Assembly: GCA_003290165.1 (NCBI GenBank)
Contig: QNQO01005790.1
Coordinates: forward strand, 248,001-312,000
Source: Berberis thunbergii
Taxonomy: Eukaryota > Streptophyta > Magnoliopsida > Ranunculales > Berberidaceae
Direction of reading: 5' to 3'
Length of the DNA: 64,000 nucleotides
Shown here: positions 32,421 through 44,809 of the stretch, in pieces
Position numbering within the stretch: position 1 is the first letter of the stretch
Layout: each line of letters begins with the position of its first letter
Made by a program: the position numbers and the translations under genes
Notes under the pieces: model-generated
The model's database searches: none
What the model saw: the letters and a program-made list of their open reading frames with translations, nothing else
What the model was told of the DNA's origin: nothing

Positions 32421-33523
32421 AGCCAAAAAATCCATTCAGCAAATTGAAGAAAGAGATGCAGCCAAGGAACCTCCAAAGAAATTCATAAGAATCAATGGAA
32501 TTTTTGTTGAATCTGAACTTCTTGGTTTCACAAATAATGAAAGGAAGCGAAAGATCAAACAAGAAACTTCAGTTGCTCAAGTGCAAATCGCCTCAGTTGA
32601 TGGCCCCACAACTAGTTCCTCAATCGAAAATCAGATGATCGGCTACACTAAAAGTGACCTACAGGGCCTTGATCTGCCACATGAAGACGCACTCGTCATC
32701 AGCATCCAGATCGCTCATGCAATGATTGATAGAATTCATGTAGATGAGGGAAGTGCAACCAATATACTTCAACTTTTGGCTGTCAAACAGATGAATTTAG
32801 AATCACTTATCACCAAAAAGACAAAAGTCTTGACTACCTTCAATGGGGCTAGACGTCTACTCACCACCAGTCATCTACTCGCAGACCTTTATGATAATAG
32901 ATAAGCCATTTCCCTACAACGAACTTTTGGGGAGACCATGGTTAACTAAAATTGATGCCGTCAGGTCTTGTCTACACCAAAAAAATCATATATCCAATCC
33001 CAGAAAGTGGAGTTGGAGAAATAAAGAGTGATCAAGCCATTGCAAGGATGTGTGCAGCCCGAGTTTTAAAGGAAACGAAACAAAAGGAATTTATTCCCGT
33101 CACTTCAGCCGAAGCGAAAGGGAAGAAGTTGTCTACCCCCCAATAGCAATTACAGCACCAGGATCAAGAAGGAGAAGTTCAATTCGAATCCTCAGTTGAG
33201 GAGGGATGGAGACCAGAAGAAGACGCGGAACTTGTAATTCTTGATCCTAATCTGCCTGAAAGAAAGGCAATAATTGGCTCTCACCTCAGCACAAGTGAGA
33301 AGGCAGAGCTTATTAGTTTCCTCCAAAGCAACAAAGATGCTCGGAATTGATCCAACTGTGATCTGCCATAAACTACATGTAGACCGACCTTTAGGCCTAT
33401 TGTGCAGAAGAGGTGAAACTTTGCCCCGGAAAGAGTAGCAATCATTGAAGCCGAGATTGACAAGCTCTTGGCAGCCGGTTTCATCAAAGAGGTATCCTAC
33501 ATTGACTGGGTTGGCAAATGTGG
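32421..33523 (+). pseudogene. Protease and truncated reverse transcriptase of element C
   Basis: A protease active-site region is readable near 32740 as VDEGSATNIL (Asp-Glu-Gly rather than the usual Asp-Thr/Gly/Ser-Gly). After a frameshift it continues FMIIDKPFPYNELLGRPWL (about 32890-32945). The start of reverse transcriptase, FAPERVAIIEAEIDKLLAAG then FIKEV (about 33420-33495), follows. The reading ends at 33523 at the border with element D, before the catalytic YxDD box. Confidence 0.8.
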
Positions 33524-34892
33524 TAACCTGAGCCCTTGGCTTAAACCCAAAACCAAATCCATCAACCCAAACTCATTGCCAACCCAAAGCATATTCTCTT
33601 AATTATCCAATATTCTGGTTTGGTTTAGGCCTTAAATCACTCATTGAATCCTCCCCTTTAAGTCCATATTCATTTTTCTAGTTATCTATAAATACAAGGG
33701 AAATAAATGAGAAAAAAGGAGGAAGATAAGGGAAGAAAAAAAATTATTAGAAGATCAAACTCTCTTCCTCACAGTGATTCTCATCACTACCATCACCATC
33801 ACCACCTTTTTTTTTCTCCATTAAACACCACAAAACCACCACCATCTAGACCTCTCTCGTCGCCTCTCTCTCTCTTCTGTTCACAGCCACAACAGCCAGC
33901 ACCGAGCTCTCTCTCGGCCTCTCTTCGTCTCACCCTCCAACCACGCTTGTGCAGCCCGCCTGCTGGTAGCGCCCTGCTTCACCTGCTAGCACACCGAACA
34001 ACCCTCCAGGGAGAAGCAACCTTGCTTGCTCCATTCCCGCCTCCTGTCTCCATTTGAATGAGGAAGAAGGCTTGGGGTGCTAAACACACCCCAGTCATCT
34101 TACTCTCTGTACCACCACATGCAATATTAAGAGACAAGTTACTGGCACCCCCTATTTCATGCTGAGCACCCCGAGCTTGCTGTGTACCGCCTGGATTCAC
34201 TGCTGAGTATCACCGCACCGAGGCGGCGACAAACCAAAAAGGTTGTATAATTTATTTTACAGACTTAAATGCTTAATTGTTAATTTCAATTTTATTTCAG
34301 AAATTTGATAAATTGCTTTCACCTTTCATGTTCGATTAAAACTTGATATGTTTGGTAGTTAGATTCACATTTTATCAATATTCAAAGCATGTGTTAAAAA
34401 TTATTAAGTTTAGACTATGATTAAATGTGCCTTAAAAATACACTTAATGCTTGGTAAGAGTTTATTTGCTAGAGATAAATTGTTAATGTTTGACATAAAC
34501 TTGATATGATTGGAATTGGATTTTAATGATCACATCTTTGGTGCAAGCAAGGGATCTTCATCCCTAAAGCTTCTCGTTTATAATTTTAGTAATTTAGATT
34601 TAAATATATTTGCTAACTCATCGGTGAGTCCGAACCCCACAAAATCCATCTCATCCATATTTTCCTTTTATTTTATTTTTCTTATTTATAATTTTTTTAG
34701 TTTAGTTTTAAAAACATTGTAACCCCATTTTCTCCAAATTAGTTTAATTAAATTATTAAATTCAATTTAATCCACCTTCCTCGTGGGATCAACTCGTACT
34801 TGTCGTTGTCTACCAGTTAAACACCGTGCACTTGTGGTTTTTACAAGTGGGTCAAATTAGCTTGTTTATTTAGGCCGGTTAAACCTGCAACA
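33524..34892 (+). repeat. 5' LTR of element D, 5'-truncated
   Basis: It aligns with 39368-40753 from TAACCTGAGCCC to GCAACA. The first 187 bp of the intact LTR (39181-39367) are missing. The His- and Pro-rich reading frames across it are by-products of CAC/CCA-rich LTR sequence. Confidence 0.88.
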
Positions 34893-34898
34893 AGTTTT

Positions 34899-34917
34899 TG
34901 GCGCCGTTGCCTGGGGA
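34899..34917 (+). promoter_or_regulatory. Primer-binding site of element D
   Basis: TGGCGCCGTTGCC followed by TGGGGA lies just after the 5' LTR. Apart from one extra T it is complementary to the 3' end of plant tRNA-Asp, the primer typical of Athila-like elements. Confidence 0.7.
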
Positions 34918-36283
34918 GGTAACGGTGTAATTGAATTTAAGATTTATTTTGACTAATTAAAAAAATATTTTTATTTTGTTTAAGTACTTTTTAGATTCAT
35001 TTCGTGTTATTTTTTTGATTTTGCAGAATACATGCTTCTCAAGGAAATTGAATGATCCTGCAAACATCAAGCAAATTTTAATTTTTTTTATTTTGTGAGA
35101 AGAGTTTTAATTTTATTTTCACCTCATTTTACGAGTGTGTGGTGTAATAATTTTGTAAACTCTATTGTTTTCCATTTTTAATCACCTTAAAAAAACCCCC
35201 TAAATTCTCTAAGTCAAAAGAAAATATAGGGAAACAATTTTAATTGTTACCCAATAATTTCTTGTGAGTTAGAAATCCGACTTCTAAGACCAAGACCAAG
35301 ACCAGTAAATTTATTTTCATGTGCTTGTGTGTTGAGTGAAACAGATAAAAAGAAGTCGGATATTTTTTTGAATTGTGCTAACTCTTTGTGCAGAGATGAA
35401 TGCGTAGACTATAAGTACTTTTAACTCATTCAACGTATTAGCCACCGAGTGTTTTATGTAATTGTTTGCAATTGTGTGTTAGTTGTTTAAATTATGCAAT
35501 TGTGGATGCTAAACTTTAGGAATTCATAATAAGCAGACCCAGGTTCTAAATAGAAACTCGTGGGACTTGATATCCCCACCTCATCACTCCAGCAGTGTGC
35601 AACCAATAGCCAAACATAATTAAAATCAATTAGCAAGTTAGATAGAGTCACCTTTTAGGTACAGTGTTCATAAGACAACCAAGACCAAAGTGAATCCAAT
35701 AATTTTTGTGTTTGACCAAAGCTAAAAGTGACGATGGGTTTAATCATTCAACGAACTCCAAGAGGCCACTGCCACAAGGGTAATTTACCCAGTACGTCGA
35801 GTCATAAGTAAGTTACGATCCACAGAAAGGATTGGTGTAACCAACAGTTTTGGTTAGGAACACAAGCCTCAAGTGTACATCTAACGTCACATCTACTAGC
35901 TTACAGAGCGGTAGCACAAGGAAGTACTTAATTGGACCATTGTGACCTCCTTCTCTTGTGCGATAATCCGGCTTCTTTGAAACAAAACTCTAGCCTACTG
36001 ATTTTGAACTTTGCGGTGTAAAGTGTACACTCTTAGGATCAACTTGTAGCACCCATTGCTCTGTCATAAAGATTACATAAGAAATAATTGTCCCCCAAAG
36101 ATAAAAAGATAATTGATCTAAAAAACGTTGATTGCTTAGGGAGGCATGTTTCTTTTGCATTTATTTGTTGCTGATTGCGTGTGAGTCTGTGTATATTTTT
36201 AGAGTTAATGATTTAAAAAAAAATAATGTTAATATTAATAATAATAATATTAATAATAATAATAATAATAAATAAATAAAAAA
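34918..36283 (+). other. Long untranslated leader of element D
   Basis: AT-rich, with many stops. I see no coding sequence. An AAT-rich microsatellite (36231-36283) lies directly before the gag fragment. Long leaders are usual in Athila-like elements. Confidence 0.5.
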
Positions 36284-37132
36284 ATGAACACAAAGGATTA
36301 TCCAGCTTATTTTTTTGAGCAAGTCAATTTATTTTATGACATGCAACTACCTGATTATGATCCATATTTAGACTATTACAACCCAGGTTTAGCCTATCAT
36401 CCTAACTTCTCATGGACTCATGGTCAGTACCATGAAGGCCCTCTAGACACTCCTCAGACTCCTCAAATTTTCATTCCTGATAATGAGTCTCAATTTCATC
36501 AAGTTGTTACTCCATCCAACACATCAAGGTTAAAGGATATTTTGAACCTTTTTATAGAGCGAACAAGAGAAATGCTTGAGCAAAATTTTCAGGATATTAT
36601 AGAATTGACAGTTATTTCTCAACAAAACTCCCAAGCTATCCGAAAACTTGAGATGACTGTGAGTTAGATAGCTAAGTCACTTCCTGAGATAGAGTCAGAA
36701 AAATTCCCTAATCAACCTATTTTTAATAAAAAGGGTTAATTCGAAATTAGTGGCACATCTGAGCCAGATGATGAAGATGTCCAATGCATTACTACCCTTA
36801 AAAATGAAAAACTGGTTGAAAATCAGGTAGAAATGCCTGATATAGGTGTCATTGAGTTGTTTAGACCAAAATCTCTATGTGATTCATGTGATGAGCCTGT
36901 ACCACCTGATATATCCATCGTCTCATCTGCTTGCATCATATTCCCATTTACTGAGGCTACTTTCACCGATCCCTTGTTCTATAGTGTGGATTTCAGTTTT
37001 CACCATCCTATTGTAAAAATTATTCAATCTTCTGATTTGGAACCAGGCCTAGGATGTTCCCTTTTTGGAGCACGCAAGAATCCTCTGTTGTGTATGACTA
37101 CTGGTCACTTTTGGGATGTCCTAGTGTATTAG
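36284..37132 (+). pseudogene. gag C-terminal fragment of element D
   Basis: The frame from 36284 includes DYYNPGLAYHPNFSW, matching the YNPG.R.HPNFSW motif near the end of Athila-type Gag. It is followed by SRLKDILNLFIERT and SQAIRKLEMTVS, the helical part that normally leads into QLAKSL. A stop at 36665 (TAG) and another at 36737 (TAA) break it. A continuation to 37132 is open but unrecognised. The N-terminal Gag core is missing. Confidence 0.7.
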
Positions 37133-39180
37133 GTGCTCCATGTGATTGCTATATTTGGGTGGACTGATCCTCAACTGTTTTAGGTTGTTGATATATGACC
37201 ATGGACTAAGTGTTTGTCATGTTTTTCCTCTCCACTTTTCGATACACCATTTTTTAGGAAGAATATTTGTCGGGCTGATGAAGTTAAACCAAGCGCTACT
37301 GGGAGGCAACCCAACTTTTGTTGTAAAGGTGCATGTTGAATGTGTATTTTATCTATCTCTATTAACTAATCCACAATTCTTTTGTCTCTGAGCTCTCATC
37401 GGTGGATTACTTGTGAGAATTGGTAAAATCTTCACCATGGTAATACTGTTCTAACCTCCTCTCATGTACTTATTTCATTCATTTGTCAAAATTATTTTGT
37501 TAAACATTGAGGACAATGTTTGGATTAGGCTTGGGGGTTGGGTTCATGAATCGGTGATTTTTTATAGTGTTTTCTTTTCTTATTCTTAAAAAAAAAATTG
37601 TGTTTTTCTGTCAAGAAAACTTGGTCTTTTGCAATTATGAAAATGGATTTTAAATGTTTTATGCTCAATAAAATGCAAGCCAACTTGAGATATTGGTATA
37701 TTGATAAAGACTAAAAGTTTAGTATGATCCTTAAGTTAGATCTAGTTCATAAGATTTTTCAACTCGATTATCTTTGCACCATGAGCCATGTTAGCATAAC
37801 TTGAAGTTGATGAGTGAAGTATATACTAGAAAACCTTAGAATAATAGTGGAGACTTAACCCTGAAAGTTTTGAACCTTTCTATTTTTCTGAGGGTTATAC
37901 ATAAACTCTTATTTTTCTTGAGTCCGTATTATCTCGTTGATGATCTCATTATTCTCATTTTTCTGATCAATTGCTTTGGGAATGACATCAAAATTGAATT
38001 ATTACACTAGAACTTCTTGGGTTATTCAATTGAGATGTCATAATACTGACCCGAATTTAGGAAATGATCTAGGCATTTTTTTCTTTTTCTTTAGACCATT
38101 AACTAGTGTTTTAATTTACCCATAACATTAACCTTTTGTAGCCTTTTGAGTCTTAGAATAACTTTTATTTGTTAACCCATTAACCTTTACCCAACTTTTC
38201 TGGGAATGTGTATGGATGGATATACTTGGTGTAAAAATGGCATTAAAGAGCAAAATATGAGATATTTCATAAATCCTCTATGTGAAAAATAAAATGATTC
38301 TTCAATGAGGATAAAGATGTGAGAATGAAGAAAAAATTGATGGTGCGCAACATTGGTTTATTCTTGACAGCCCTAATTTTTTGTTGAATGGGTGTATACA
38401 TTCCTAGAAATTTTTGTTAGAATCCTTTGACATTCCTTATTAACCATTACCCAAGCCCCGTTACAACTCAACAAATTCCTAGTTGATCTTAGGTAAAGGT
38501 TGGTTCCGTAGATGTGGAGATTTAATAACAAAGATCTATGGTGTTTGATTCAACATTCCCAAAAGTAATTGATATTCATGTCCATGAGATCATGTTCATT
38601 CCATTCTTGAAATGTCCGTTCTTCATATTACTATATGTGAGATGATTGTTTTCCATTATTTACTTTTTTCCTCACATATAAACTGAGTGAAATACCAAAT
38701 CTCTAAGTATTTTATTGTGAGTGACATGAGAGGTTTGAAGTCAAAACAAACTTTCTACAGGAGATTTAGTCATTGTTTTACTCTTAAATGAAAAGTTATG
38801 TTGACAGTGCTATCCCCACACACACACATTGATTTGAGGATGATTGTGAATTTTTTCTAATCTTTGGAGAATATTAAATTATTTGGAGATTGGTTGATAT
38901 ACTAAAATGACACTGTTGGTTTCTTGCATATCTTGAAGTTTTAAAATAAACACTGTTTGACCAAGTTTTGTTGAGTCAGTAATGTTTGTGGGTAACATTT
39001 TCTAGAAGCCCTAACGAGACTATAATTCGTCCCCTAGAGGTAATCTAGGGGTTCAAAGCCTTGTTGCACTTTTCAAAGGTAAGTGCAATCGGCGATTCCT
39101 GCGAAAGTGAGTTAGGATTTTATTTGTGGTTTTCTTTTCTTTGTTTTGCTCGAGGACTAGCAAAATATGTTTGGGGTATT
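37133..39180 (+). other. 3' untranslated part of element D, with polypurine tracts
   Basis: No coding sequence is seen. AAACATTGAGGACAATGTT followed by CTTGGGGGTTGGG (37503-37545), and CTCGAGGACTAGCAAAA with TTTGGGG (39149-39176), are typical pre-LTR motifs of Athila-like elements. The second directly abuts the 3' LTR and is the probable plus-strand primer site. Confidence 0.6.
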
Positions 39181-40753
39181 TGATAATCACATTATTATAC
39201 TATTATTACCTCTTATTATAATTTTGTTAATCTTTGTTTTATCTTATTTTAGATTAATTATTAAATTTTTGTGGTTTTTGAAGAATTTTGAGCAATAATG
39301 AAAAAATCGAAGAAAAATGAAATGAACAAATCACAGATGGTGACTTCAGAGAAAGTGGAGGTGAAAATAACCTGAGCCCTTGGCTTAAACCCAAAACCAA
39401 ATCCATCAACCCAAACTCATTGCCAAGCCCAATCAAGCCCAAAGAATATTCTCTTAATTATCCAATATTCTGGTTTGATTTAGGCCTTAAATCACTCATT
39501 GAATCCTCCCCTTTAAGTTGTCCATATTCATTTTTCTAATTATCTATAAATACAAGGGAAATAAATGAGAAAAAGGGGAGGAAGAGAAAGGAAGAAAAAA
39601 AAAAATTAGAAGATCAAACCCTCTTCGTCACAGTGATTCTCATCACCACCTCTTTTTTTTTCCCCATTAAACACCACAAAACCACCACATCTGGACCTCT
39701 CTCGTCGCCTTTCTTTCTCTTCTGCTCACAGCCACAACAGCCAGCACCAGACAACCACGTTGCAGCCCGAGCAGCAGCCAGCACCGAGCTCTCTCTCGGC
39801 CTCCGACCACGCTTGCACAGCCTGCCTGCTGGCAGCACCCTGTTTCACCTACTCGCACACCGGACATCCCTCCTCCGAGCAGCGACCTTGCTTGCTCCAT
39901 TCCCGCCTCCTATCTCCATTTGAATGAGTAAGAAGGCTTGGGGCACTAAATTCACCCCAGTCCTCTTACTCTCTGTACCACCACATGGAATATTAAGAGA
40001 CAAGTTACTGGCACCCCCTGTTTCATGCTGAGCACCCCGAGCTTGCTGTGTACCGCCTGGATTCACTGCTGAGCAGCACTGCACCGAGGCGGCGACAAAC
40101 CAAAAGGGTTGTATAATTTATTTTACTGACTTAAATTCTTAATTGTTAATTACAATTTTATTTCTGAAATTTGATAAATTGCTTTCATCTTTCATGTTCG
40201 ATTAAAACTTGATATGTTTGGTAGTTAGATTCACATTTTATCAATATTCAAAGCATGTGCTAAAAATTATTAAGCTTAGACTTTGATTAAGTATGCCTTA
40301 AAAAGACACGTAATGCTTGGTAAGAGTTTATTTGCTTGAGATAAATTGTTAATGTTTGACAGAAACTTTATATGATTGGAATTGGATTTTAATAATCACA
40401 TCTTCGGTGCAAGCAAGGGATCCTCATCCCTAAAGCTTATCGTTTATAATTTCAGTAATTTAGATTTAAATATATTTGCTAACTCATCGGTGAGTCCAAA
40501 CCCCACAAAATCCATTTCATCCATCTTTTCCTTTTATTTTATTTTTCTTATTTTTAGTTTAGTTGTAAAAACAATGTAACCCCATTTTCTCCAAATTAGT
40601 TTAATTAAATTATATATTAAATTCAATTTAATCCACCTTCCTCGTGGAATCGATCCGTACTTGCCGTTGTTTACTAGTTAGACACTGTGCACTTGCGGTT
40701 ATTACAAGTGGGTCAAATTAGCCTGTTTATTTAGGTCGGTTAAACCTGCAACA
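39181..40753 (+). repeat. 3' LTR of element D
   Basis: It begins TGATAATCACATT after the TTTGGGGTATT tract and ends CTGCAACA. The part from 39368 onward matches 33524-34892 closely, including long shared runs, so D is fairly young or has undergone conversion. Confidence 0.88.
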
Positions 40754-42370
40754 CTTCGTTCATATATGGGTTCTTTCGCTAGAGAGATTGTTCCAATAGG
40801 CTTTAAGGAGTGGAAAAATGTGCCTCAACACCTAAAGATCAAACTTTGGACCATTGTGAAGGTAATTCTTAGTTATTTTTCCTTCAGCTTGAATTAGATA
40901 TGAAAAGTGTTAAATGATATTGATATTTTGTTATGTTGATTCTTTGCCCCCAAAATGTTTTGGTTTATGAAGACCTGAAAAAGTTGATATCTAGCAATTG
41001 AACAAGGATTGGCTTGACCGTAAGTCAAAATCGTAAAAGATCATTGATCAGTGTGATAGTGTTGAAAACATTATCCAGCGCTGTCCACTAGATGTGAAGC
41101 ATGACGATTGAATAACTTTTGTCATATTTGAAATGAATCCCAAACTATTGGTATAAATTTTATATTTTTAGTATTTAAATTTAAAATCACATTAATTACT
41201 TTATCATGTACAAAAAAGGAGGCAAAAGTTTATAGAGATCAGGAAAATGCATTTACTGCCTCACACATCTAGTCATTGGGCTTATGCTCGAATAGAAGAG
41301 CAAATGGTGGATAACAACGCTGCAATATAATGCAACTGTTATTTACGATTGTATGTTAATATATATGAACATGTTTACAATTTCATTTTCCAGAAATCTC
41401 AAGGAATCAACACAATTACAAGGGGTATGTTATGGACAAAGGCTCATACGTAAAAGAATGGGGAGCCAATCGTGTCAAAGAGAAAAAAGTATGAATATTT
41501 TTACTATATCATCAAGTCTATAAAATAAATATTTGACATGTGTTTGTATGTTTTTTTTATTTTCAGGTAGAGCTTAATAAGCATAATGAAAAAGATTCTT
41601 CTAGTTTAGACTTCAATGGAATTTTTCTTACACGAGTCCTAGGTCTTGAACGTCGTGGTCGTGTGAGAGCTTTGGGATTTTGTGCAACACCATCTAGTTT
41701 AGTAGGTGTTCGACAAAGTTCAGCAAGAGTACATCATTTGGAAGTAGTCATCAACACCATGAGGTTAGATTTCGAAGGTGAAGATAACCGTTAATATGTT
41801 GGCATCACAGGTATACTTCAACTAATCTAACACCTTATCATTTTATTTTCACATCCTTATTTTTATTGCTAATCATTATTTTATCAGCAACACAAATATT
41901 TTGTGGAAGATCATAATGAAGTTCCATTTGAAGGTGGAGACTCCTATGAACGAAACAACCATAACTTGAATGTGGTACAAATGCTTCAAAATTATATATA
42001 TTCATCTTATAGTTCATTTACTTTTATAAAAAAGTAATTCGGGTTTTTATTAATGTACTTCCAGCCTGCACGTGTTCATACAACAAACCTCGTAACTTGT
42101 TAGTTGGTTAGATTATGCCCAGAGGATGTTGTGGCAATTGGTTTTTGGCTGACCGATGATGCAAAGGCTTTAGTTAATGGTGTACCATTAGGTGATGGAA
42201 TGTGAAAGACTTGTGTTGAAGTTGCAGTGAAAGGCGATGCAATACTTGTTCAGGGAAAGAGTTAACTAAAGACTATTAAAGATGTCATGGGGATCGTTTG
42301 TGGCTTGTCCAACACCTCTCGTTATCAAAGATTAATTTATAAAAATTCATGATGATTTTTTAATTTTTCT
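40754..42370 (+). pseudogene. CACTA (En/Spm, Ptta-type) transposon protein remnant
   Basis: Exon-like blocks in order: SYMGSFAREIVPIGFKEWKN (40757-40816), LPHTSSHWAYARIEEQM (about 41250-41300), ITRGMLWTKAHT (about 41415-41450), and LERRGRVRALGFCATPSSLV (about 41644-41703). They follow the plant Ptta/En/Spm domain (PF03004). About 42118-42260, IGFWLTDDAKALVNGVPLGD matches the domain that usually follows (DUF8039-type). Introns with GT/AG borders and in-frame stops occur. These proteins are encoded next to the transposase in plant CACTA elements. The left part was removed by element D. Confidence 0.75.
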
Positions 42371-42526
42371 TATTAGAGAAGACATTGTAGGTGTTTAGAA
42401 GCTTTACATTTGTTTATTGTGAAATGTTTTAGTAGGTACCAAGTACCATTGAATTTTAGAAGATTATTTGTATGTTAGTTTTATTTATTTATTATGCCAC
42501 ATTGGAAAATACACATTGCTGATGAT

Positions 42527-43213
42527 TGATAATACACAAAAACGGTCACATCCTTGAGCCATACACGTGTCATGATGATCTCAAGGAATTACGGGCCCCA
42601 GTTTTAGTGTAACACTGATCCGGCCCAAGCAGTACCAAGTCCGCCTAATTCAATCTGCCAGATGGACCCGAACTCTTACAACATGCTAGGCCTGCACGTT
42701 TCACAACTATCCTCAATACTCGTAAGTCCTACTGAGGCAAATATCTCGAGGATCAACTTCGGACAGGCAATTACAGTAGCTCTATGTTTCCAACTAGGAA
42801 GCAAATACTAAAGTACATTCCAAGCAAGGAAACTTCTTCCTATGGATTGCTTTTGGATTGGAAACTATCTACCACGTATATAGGAGTACAGGGCTAACAG
42901 GGAACTTCCCTCCTACATTACAACTGCTAATTACAGAAGGATATCCACGAAGATCTCCTTCCTAAATTAAACCTTCGATGGCCTAGTAGAGCTAGGACAC
43001 CTGCACTATAAATAAGACATGAGGTTGGTAAGCTAAGGTACGCTACAAATTCCCTAGTTACAACATCATACCTTCCTCAGATCTTTGTCTGACTTTATCA
43101 TCGGAGTGCCATCGGCCACCACAAAGGTGGTTCGTTGCTCACGTGTGTTACTTGTGCAGGTCAGCAAGTCAGCGGGACTAGGTCAAAGCAAAGAGAGGAA
43201 AATGACTACATCA
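42527..43213 (+). repeat. 5' LTR of element B
   Basis: TGATAATACAC to CTACATCA, with a TATA box at 43007-43014 and ACACGTGTC near the left edge. The following primer-site region (TTTGGTGCAATCC) is decayed compared with element A. Confidence 0.92.
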
Positions 43214-43743
43214 GTTTGGTGCAATCCATGGGAACGAAAAAGTCTCTAACTTTTCACTAGCATCGTCTCCATTCAAAACCCAGAAAGATGGTGACCACTA
43301 GATCATGAAACAACAGAAAACAAGGGGACACGCCAAATGCTCAGGCTGGCGTTGTACCGCCGCTTTCAGCAGTTTCGATCATGAACATACATCAGACTCA
43401 TGCCCCCGCGACGACAACAACAACGACGGACCCCATCATAGATTTGTTGTCATCTCAAATATAGTGGATCGCCAAAGTGGTGGAGGCTCTTATGCGACAA
43501 AATCCTCCACCTGCTAATGGAAACTAGGAGCAGCGTGAGCCTCCATCTCTGGAGGATGGCAAAGAGTAAGCACATGAGAGCCAAGCCCCCGCTAGCTCTC
43601 ATAGGACTAGAGGAGGTTGCGCGGCTAGCATTGAGCCCGTCGTCAGGGCAAAGAGGCTCGACCCTCAGAATCCTCTCCGCAAAGGGGCACACGACCCAAA
43701 TGTGCTGTACCATATATTTGTCCTACTGTTTGTGGACTGAAAC

Positions 43744-44163
43744 ATGAATGAGGCCCTTCCAAGAAAGTTTACTAACCCGATGCTTAACTTCTACGACGAA
43801 ATCACCGACCCATTTGACCACCTGCGCCATTACCAAAACATAATAGCTCTCAAAGAAGGATTTGAGTCGGTGATGTGCATAACATTTTCCACTAGCCTAA
43901 CGAAGTCAGTACTAATGTGGGTCCACAACCTTCCACCGAGGTCGATCAACTCCTTCAAGATGCTGGCAAAGGAGTTCTTGACACATTTCATTGGGAACCA
44001 GAGTTTCCGAAAAGGCCCACACTACATACTCTCTCTAAAGCAAAAGTCCAATGAGACACTGAGAGAGTATGTCACACGGTTCAACAATGAACTAACTCTC
44101 ATTGGCGGATGCAACAACTTCATAGTTGTGATAGCCTTCACTGCAAGCCTCAATGAGGGATAG
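43744..44163 (+). pseudogene. gag core of element B
   Basis: This open segment contains LPRKFTNPMLNFYDEITDPF, HYQNIIALKEGFESVM, MWVHNLPPRSINSF and NETLREYVTRFNNEL, the full Retrotrans_gag order, and ends at a TAG stop (44161). The upstream part from ATG 43288 is interrupted by stops. It supplies the Gag half that is missing from element A. It would assemble the particle and package RNA. Confidence 0.85.
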
Positions 44164-44721
44164 CTTTACGAAGACCTCACCTTAGAGCCCCCTCTAGACA
44201 TGACGGATTTCCTCAAGAGCGCCCATAAAACACATTACCTTGGAGGAGTTGAGGACCGTGAAAAGGAAAACCGAAGGCGAGAAGAAGTCCTTCGCTCCTA
44301 AGGACAAGAATGAGAAAAAGAAATGCGAAGATGAAGAAAGGAGTAAGAGAAGGCGCAGTGACAATAAGTCATACCTTAGTCGGTCCAGGCCAAAAAAGCC
44401 TCCAACTACGTTGGATCCAGAGTCGTGACACCCCTCAATTCTATCATGTTGGACGTACTAGACCCCATGAAAAGTTGGAAAGATCTGAAATGGCCCCCAA
44501 AGCAGTGCAAAGACCTCTTCAAGCGTGACAATGGAAAGTATTGCGCGTACCACAAGGAGGGTGGCTACGATACCAACAACTGTAAGAGTCTGAGGTATGA
44601 GGTTGAGTATTGGATCCGCAGGGGAAAACTAAAAGAATTCCTGAACTCTGAAAAGCAACGAGACGAACCAAGGATCCAGTGGAGTCAGTTAAAGAAATTG
44701 AAAAGGAGACTCCAGGGATAA
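44164..44721 (+). pseudogene. Gag C-terminal / zinc-knuckle region of element B
   Basis: A Lys/Glu-rich stretch (44240-44430) leads to DLKWPPKQCKDLF and KYCAYHKEGGYDTNNCKSLR (about 44536-44595), a Cys-His-Cys knuckle of the kind seen between Gag and protease in Tat elements. Frame changes occur near 44164 and 44425, so it is not continuous with the gag core. Confidence 0.75.
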
Positions 44722-44809
44722 TCTATGTCCTTCATGGAATCAGACTGAGTGAAAACCAGTTGTACAGGTCCAGGAAGCGGACTCTACTGGAGATACAGAG
44801 ACAACCTGA

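Larger units (their letters stand above)
29905..33523 (+). mobile_element. Element C: 5' part of a second Ty3/gypsy retrotransposon
   Basis: An LTR-like region (about 29905-30555; left edge uncertain) contains a TATA box and a G-box repeat. It is followed by a leader, gag from ATG 30675, a zinc-finger-like segment, protease and the first part of reverse transcriptase. The sequence stops inside reverse transcriptase at about 33523, where element D begins. Neither the rest of pol nor a 3' LTR is found elsewhere in the window. The gag and protease sequences differ clearly from those of A/B. Confidence 0.75.
33524..40753 (+). mobile_element. Element D: non-autonomous Athila-like Ty3/gypsy retrotransposon
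   Basis: A complete 3' LTR (39181-40753) and a 5' LTR lacking about its first 190 bp (33524-34892) enclose 4.3 kb. The internal part has a tRNA-Asp-type primer site, a long leader, a gag C-terminal fragment (36284-37130) and two polypurine-type tracts, but no protease, reverse transcriptase or integrase. It therefore depended on a relative for mobility. The left flank is element C and the right flank is CACTA protein sequence, with no target duplication, so the left border is a rearrangement break. Confidence 0.85.

Noticed and set aside
33707..34057. His/Pro-rich open frame, with a similar one at 39633-39923
   Set aside because: Both lie at the same place in the two LTRs of element D; CAC/CCT-rich LTR sequence explains them.
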